Assembly (NCBI RefSeq): GCF_000485595.1
Contig: NW_014577070.1
Location: forward strand, 600,630-644,263
Direction: 5' to 3'
DNA from: Priapulus caudatus
Taxonomy: Eukaryota; Priapulida; Priapulimorpha; Priapulimorphida; Priapulidae
DNA length: 43,634 nucleotides
The notes under the pieces are model-generated. The model saw only the letters and a program-made list of their open reading frames with translations, was not told the DNA's origin and did no database searches. Position 1 is the first letter of the stretch; each line of letters opens with the position of its first letter. Shown piece by piece: positions 23,401 through 29,400 of the stretch. The position numbers were made by a program, and so were the translations under genes.

Positions 23401-26400
23401 AGGTAGGGGGCTAGTAGAAGGCGGAAGGAGGGTTAATGAGCAGGTGGAAGTAGTAATGGAGGGAGTGGGTTAGACGCCATCAGACGGATTAGGGGTGGAT
23501 GTACATTGTGTGATTTATGCTTGTGGTTTTGTTTTGGCTACAACGCATGGGCCGGAAATGTCAAATGATTGATGCTTGTTGTGTATTTTGGCTGTCGGAA
23601 CGTAAGGCATGATTTATGCCTGTTGTTATTGGTGAGGAATAATGTAGAGTGGAATCACGACACAGTTTGGATTTTTGGCTGTAGAATGTTAGCAGTATAC
23701 GCCGTGTTACAATACTAGGCTAGCCCTGTTTGGAGCACATTTCAGGCTCAATAAGAACATTTCGTGATGTGTGCATACTGCAAGTGTGCTCGCAGTAGGT
23801 TTATGTAGGCTTTTTGTTGCGAGGTTTATCCACTTTAACGCAGCAATTTTGCCCGACGTGTAGGTTATAGACTGGATTGTCGGACCAGGTGAAAAAATAC
23901 TGAAGCTTCCTATCGATATCGGTGATTGCTACGAGGTCGCCGAGGAACTGAGGAAGCAACACGAAGAGATGGAGATGGACTGCACCGTGAGTGTTAGCAG
24001 TCGATCACCTCTGTATAACGGACACCTGTCTATAGAGGTCGATTCACGTTTTGTTTGTGTGACAGTTATACGGTGATCCGCCGTTATGTAGAACAGACAT
24101 CTGCATATGAGTAAAAGTTTTTGCGTTTTCCATTAATTGCATTTATACAGTACACTCACTTCTTTAGAATTGGATCCTTCTTAGAACGGACACCTCTCTA
24201 TAATGGTCATTTATGGGGTTTCCTTTGAGTGACGTTTGCATACAGGTCGACCTGTTATTACTAGACTAAATATTACAATCCAGCATTGTTACAATCAAGT
24301 TCATGTGCTTGCTCACAATTTCCTGTCGTGTGCTGTTGCGTGCATGCATGCGGTATTGTCGCACGATTATGTAACGTACGGAACCATAAACAAAGTAGAG
24401 TTCACGCGAGGATATATTTGTTCTACTTTTCCATATGTAGCCTCAGTGATAATTTCCCGTTCTATGTAGGACGTGTACTCAAGCTATGCGGATCTGCGAC
24501 ATCGGGCCGGCATGTTGCTGCAGCAGGAGGAGGGCGGGCACGAGGACATACTAGCTCTGAAGCAGTACATGGATCTCGTGTGCAGGAGCTTTGCCTTCAG
24601 GCTGGAGAGGCGGAGAAACCTCGTTGTAGCGTCAGCCCGCTTTCACAAGCTCGTCAATGAGGTAATTTCATTGTGGAAAGGGACAGATCACGAGTTGCAT
24701 GTATTCTACAAGAAGTAGAATATTGCAGTGAGGAAAGGGACAGATCACGAGTTGCATATAGTAATGATAATAATAATAAAAAATAAAAATAAAAATAAAT
24801 AAAATAGTAATAATAGTAGACAAGAAGTAGAATAATGATTGTGTGGGATATATAACAAACCACATATTGAGCTACAAATGCAAAAATTTCATCCAACAAT
24901 GTTAAGATATCAAATAAATAATGGCCAGCATTTTGTTATGTAACTAATGTTACTAACATAATAATGTTGGGACACTGGTTAATAGAGTTAAGTGTATAGA
25001 GAGTAACAAAGCAATGTTGCAGCACAGGATGCAATGCTTCCTGTCACGTTACGTTGGCATGACACAGGTTCATGATGGCGTATCGTCGTATATGATTATA
25101 TGATTATATATATCGTGTTATAGCTGTCCAAGTGTTTAGACGACCTGCTGGAATTTCTGTGCACCGAGGCGTCCGTTGCAGATGTGCCCAGCTCAGAGGC
25201 AGCTGTGCTAGCACTCAACGAAAAACACGACATGGCACGTGAGTACCGATACTACCGACACTGACTGCGCTGACTCGACTAGACTTTTTTGTTACCAGCT
25301 TATGTCCCTATACTGGGTTCTCTAGTAGGGCGGTGTTGTCTAGAAACACAATTAATTGTAACAAATAAGGGTAGTTGAGAAAAAAACAAATACAAAGTGA
25401 TCAAGATGCGTGATATATATCTATTGCTGTATTCACCTTTCAACAGAAAGGACGGCTGAGAATTTAGTCATTGAAGGTCATTCGCTCCTGTCCATGATGT
25501 CAACCAATGTGTTTGATGCTTTTGGAAATGACGTCACTCCTGATTTCATTAAGCAGGTATATTTACAATGGCGTGCTCTACGCATGTGACGAATTGAACG
25601 AGAGACAAGATGAAAATGCGTTTCATGTATTTATACTTAAATAAAACATGCTATGTCTGTCTTAATTGAGAGTAACAGACAAGTAGTTATGAAGTGTTAA
25701 GTAAAAAGTCCTGACATCCTAGACTTACAATAATCATAACTATCTGTGATGTTTCTTGCTGTTATAGGCCCTTTCACTGTTATAGTTCAAAATGAACCAA
25801 TTTGTTTTTAAACATGGTTACTGCTTTTATACCCATATTGGTACGTGTATGTGTGGGGTACCTGTACGTGTCCCATGCATACAATTTGGTACACCTTTCA
25901 CTATTTACTCATAGATTGATCACGTGGAAGGTATTCTGAATGAGCTTAGTGACAGAAAGGCACGTTGTGACGAACTGGCGGATGTCCGCAAGCTCAAGTT
26001 ACAGCAGATCCTACAGTTGAGGACATCAGAAAGAGATGCCAACCAGGTGACATTGAGTGCTGCTTATGTGTGTTCTTCTTCCTTTTGTGTTCGTGTTTCG
26101 TTTTGTTTTTGTTTTCTGCTGTTCTTGTGGTTGGGGTTGTTGATGCTGTTGTGGTTGTTGCTGTTGCTGTTCATTCATTGTTATTGTTGTTGTTGTTTAT
26201 TAATTGTTGTTGTTGTTATGATTATTATTATTGTTGTTGTTATTGTTGTTAGTGGTGGCTTCTTCTCCACCTCCACCTCCTTCCTCACACTCCCCTCTTC
26301 CTCTATCTACATATCCCACTTCCTACCCCAGTATTTTTTTCTCCAAATCCATTTTCATTTTATGACATTGTGATAACGACTACCAATCTGAATCAATGAT

Positions 26401-29400
26401 TTCCTCTTTCACTTTTCTGAAGTGTTGACTACATGTATACGTGGTATCCATTTGTAGAAACAATGGCAAACATCTTCTCAAGGAAGCCATGAAGCATTAA
26501 TGTTATTTTTAATTTTTTAATATTTTAAAATTACCATGTTAATGTTCCTGCAGGCTGTGACATGGCTGTGGGAACTGTGTGATGTCCTAGCAAGCACACA
26601 TAGACACATTGGCACAACAGCAGCAGAGGTCAACGGACTCAAACTCGAACATTTCAAGTTTCAAGAGACAGCAAAGGTGATTCTTATGTCCCTCCACATG
26701 TGGTAACACATGTATATTAAGAGTTGGGAACGATTTGTTGAATAACTGACATACAAACATTCAGGGCCATCATTGTCATAGTGCGTTACTTTCATTCTTC
26801 GCCTATATATTGTATTCTATCACCAGTGATGATTACGTTTGTCTGATCTAAACTCAATTGTGTTATCTTACCCTCACAACAGAGCACGTACCACTACGGC
26901 AAGAAGCTCTTGGATGCTGCAGACATGCTGAGGAAATCATGCAGGCAGGACTCTGCACCCAACCATGAACTGAAGCAGCATTTGCACAGGATCTGGCGAA
27001 AGTTCTGTAGTGGTTCCACAGAGCGAACGGCTCGTCTGCTTGTCGCTTATGTTTTCCACAACAATTCTGACAAGGTAATTGGTAGTCTACTGTTAATAGC
27101 AAGTTCATGTCTAACTTAATAGCTCCACAGCATTATATAACAAGTTCGTCGAATTTGCGTACGGTAGTGTATTGCATTGTAGAGCTGTGTGAGCATGTGC
27201 TTCGTAGAGCTGGCCCAGACCTCCATTTCTCACAAATCTAACAGCGAATCTACACCCATCAAGAAAGTCACTTTAATATGAACTGTTTGACAAGTACTTT
27301 TCTGTATGCTAGTCTGCGAAAAGTAAAGGTTACATTTGATGAGCAAACATCCCCAAAGCGCACGAGCAATATCGAGGGGAAGTATAGATGATGTTTGTTG
27401 CTTAAAGTATTCTTGGTAATGCTTATAAAAACATCGAGACAGCCTCATCGAAATCCTACCGAACATGACCCCACAGATGTTTATCATCTCTGTAGATTTT
27501 CCGTAGGATCATACACATAAAATACACGGTACTTAACATTTATAATAATATCATTCATCGCTTGTGTCACTTGTTGCAGTTGTGTGCAGCCATAGATCAT
27601 TTGATGCATCTGATCAAGGTGCAGACGAGAGCCCATGGCTTTGACCTAACCTGTATGGTTGTAAGGGAATACACTCTCACGAAGGATAGACTTATTAACG
27701 AACTCGTGGAAACGGTCAGAATGGGTTTGGCCATCAGAAAGCGACTGGAAGTACCCATATTTGAAGATCTGAAGTATGCATTTTATTCTCTCATTTTTTT
27801 ATTGAGTATAGCATTTTTAGTTAATAATGTGCGTTTATCGTATGTTCTTAATGTTCGTGTGTTAATTTTGATGTACGAATTAGGGCTGATAATCATGACC
27901 ACTCAATTTGTTCAGATCAATTGCCGATTGCTGTATTTTATGCACCTATGTAAGTTTCTGGCAAATGACATAATATAATTTATATATAAAAATAAAAATA
28001 TACATATAAAACGTGATATGCATGGACCCTATAGCAACCAGCCTGCAGTAGTTTCTCGCACCCCCCTGTCCCTCACTCTTTCCTACTATCTCGACCCCCT
28101 CTTCATCTCCGTATCTCGCTCTCTCTCTCCCACTGTTACTCTCCCTTGCTCTTTCTCACTCTCTCTCCTGCTTAAGCTCTTCCTTCCCTCGCTCTCTTTC
28201 TCACTCTCTCTCTTACTCTAGCTCATCCTTGCTCTATCACTCCGTCTCTCTCTCTCTCTCTCTCTCTTTCTCATTTTCATTCTCACTTCTTTTCTCGCTC
28301 TCTTTTTCTCTATATAGACAAAACTTTTCCTTTGCGACAGAAAAGCGAGTGAGGTCAGCGAGCACGACTCTTTCTCCCCCTCTCCTCTCTTTCTCTCTCC
28401 CCCTCTTCTTTCTTTCTTTCTCTTTCCCTTTCTCGCTCTCTTTCTGGATCGCTTATATCTCGAAAGAGAAATCTCTATAGAAAACAATCTCTCTATATAG
28501 ACAAAACTCGTATTGCCTTTGCAACCGGCCTGCAGTAGTTTCTCTCCCTTACCCTGTCCCTCGCTCTTTCCTACTCTCTCGATCTCCACTTCGTCTTTTT
28601 GTCTTGGTGTCCCTCTCTAGCTCTCCCTTGCTCTCTCTTTCTCATTCTCTCTCCTACCCTAGCTCTTCTTTTCTCTCACTCTCTCTCCCTCTCTAGCTCT
28701 CCCTTGCTTTCCCTGTCGTTCTCACTCTCTCCCACTCTCTCCCCCTCGCCTACTCTCTTTCCTACTCTCTCTCCCACTCTCTCCCCCTCTCCTCCTCTCT
28801 TTCTCGCTCTCTTTCCCACACTCTCCACTCTCCTACTCTTTTTCTCTATCTCTCTCTCCTACTCTCTCCTCCTCTCCTTCTCTCTTTCTCTCTGTCCCTC
28901 TCAGTCTTTCTCTCTCCCCGCTCTCCTACTCTCTTTCTCTATCTCTCTCTCCCACTCTTCCCCTCTCCTATCTTTCTCTCTGTCCCTCTCATTCTTTCTC
29001 TCTCCTCCTCTCCTACTGTCTTTCTCACTCTATCTCTATTTATACAAACCTCATACTTCCCTCGCGACAGGAAAGCGAGCGAGGTTGGTGAGGACGACGA
29101 CACGTCGGTCGTAGGCATCGACAAGAAGCTCAGCAAGCTGACGAGGAAGAAGGAGAAGCTCGAGTCGATCTGGTGCGACCTGGAGGAGGTCGAGCGCGGA
29201 CGCGCCGAGACGCAAACGATGCTCGGCCACCAGGCGGCGCCGGACGACCGCCGCCGCCGCCAGATGGCGACCTCGACCGGAAGCCTTCCCGCGTACCACG
29301 CTGCCGCCGACGGCGCGCCGATGCTGCGGTCGCGCTCGCAGGACGCGCTGCCGCCGACCGACGCGATGCCAGCAGGGGGCGCCGCATCGTCGTCGCCTCG

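Noticed and set aside
28341-28490. Use of the duplicated acceptor at 28340 as an alternative start of the last exon
   Set aside because: It reads in frame for a while through CT repeat but reaches a stop with no donor, so it is kept only as a decoy.
28018-29114. Ser/Leu/Phe frames in the CT tract
   Set aside because: Low-complexity translation of polypyrimidine; it lacks donors and homology.
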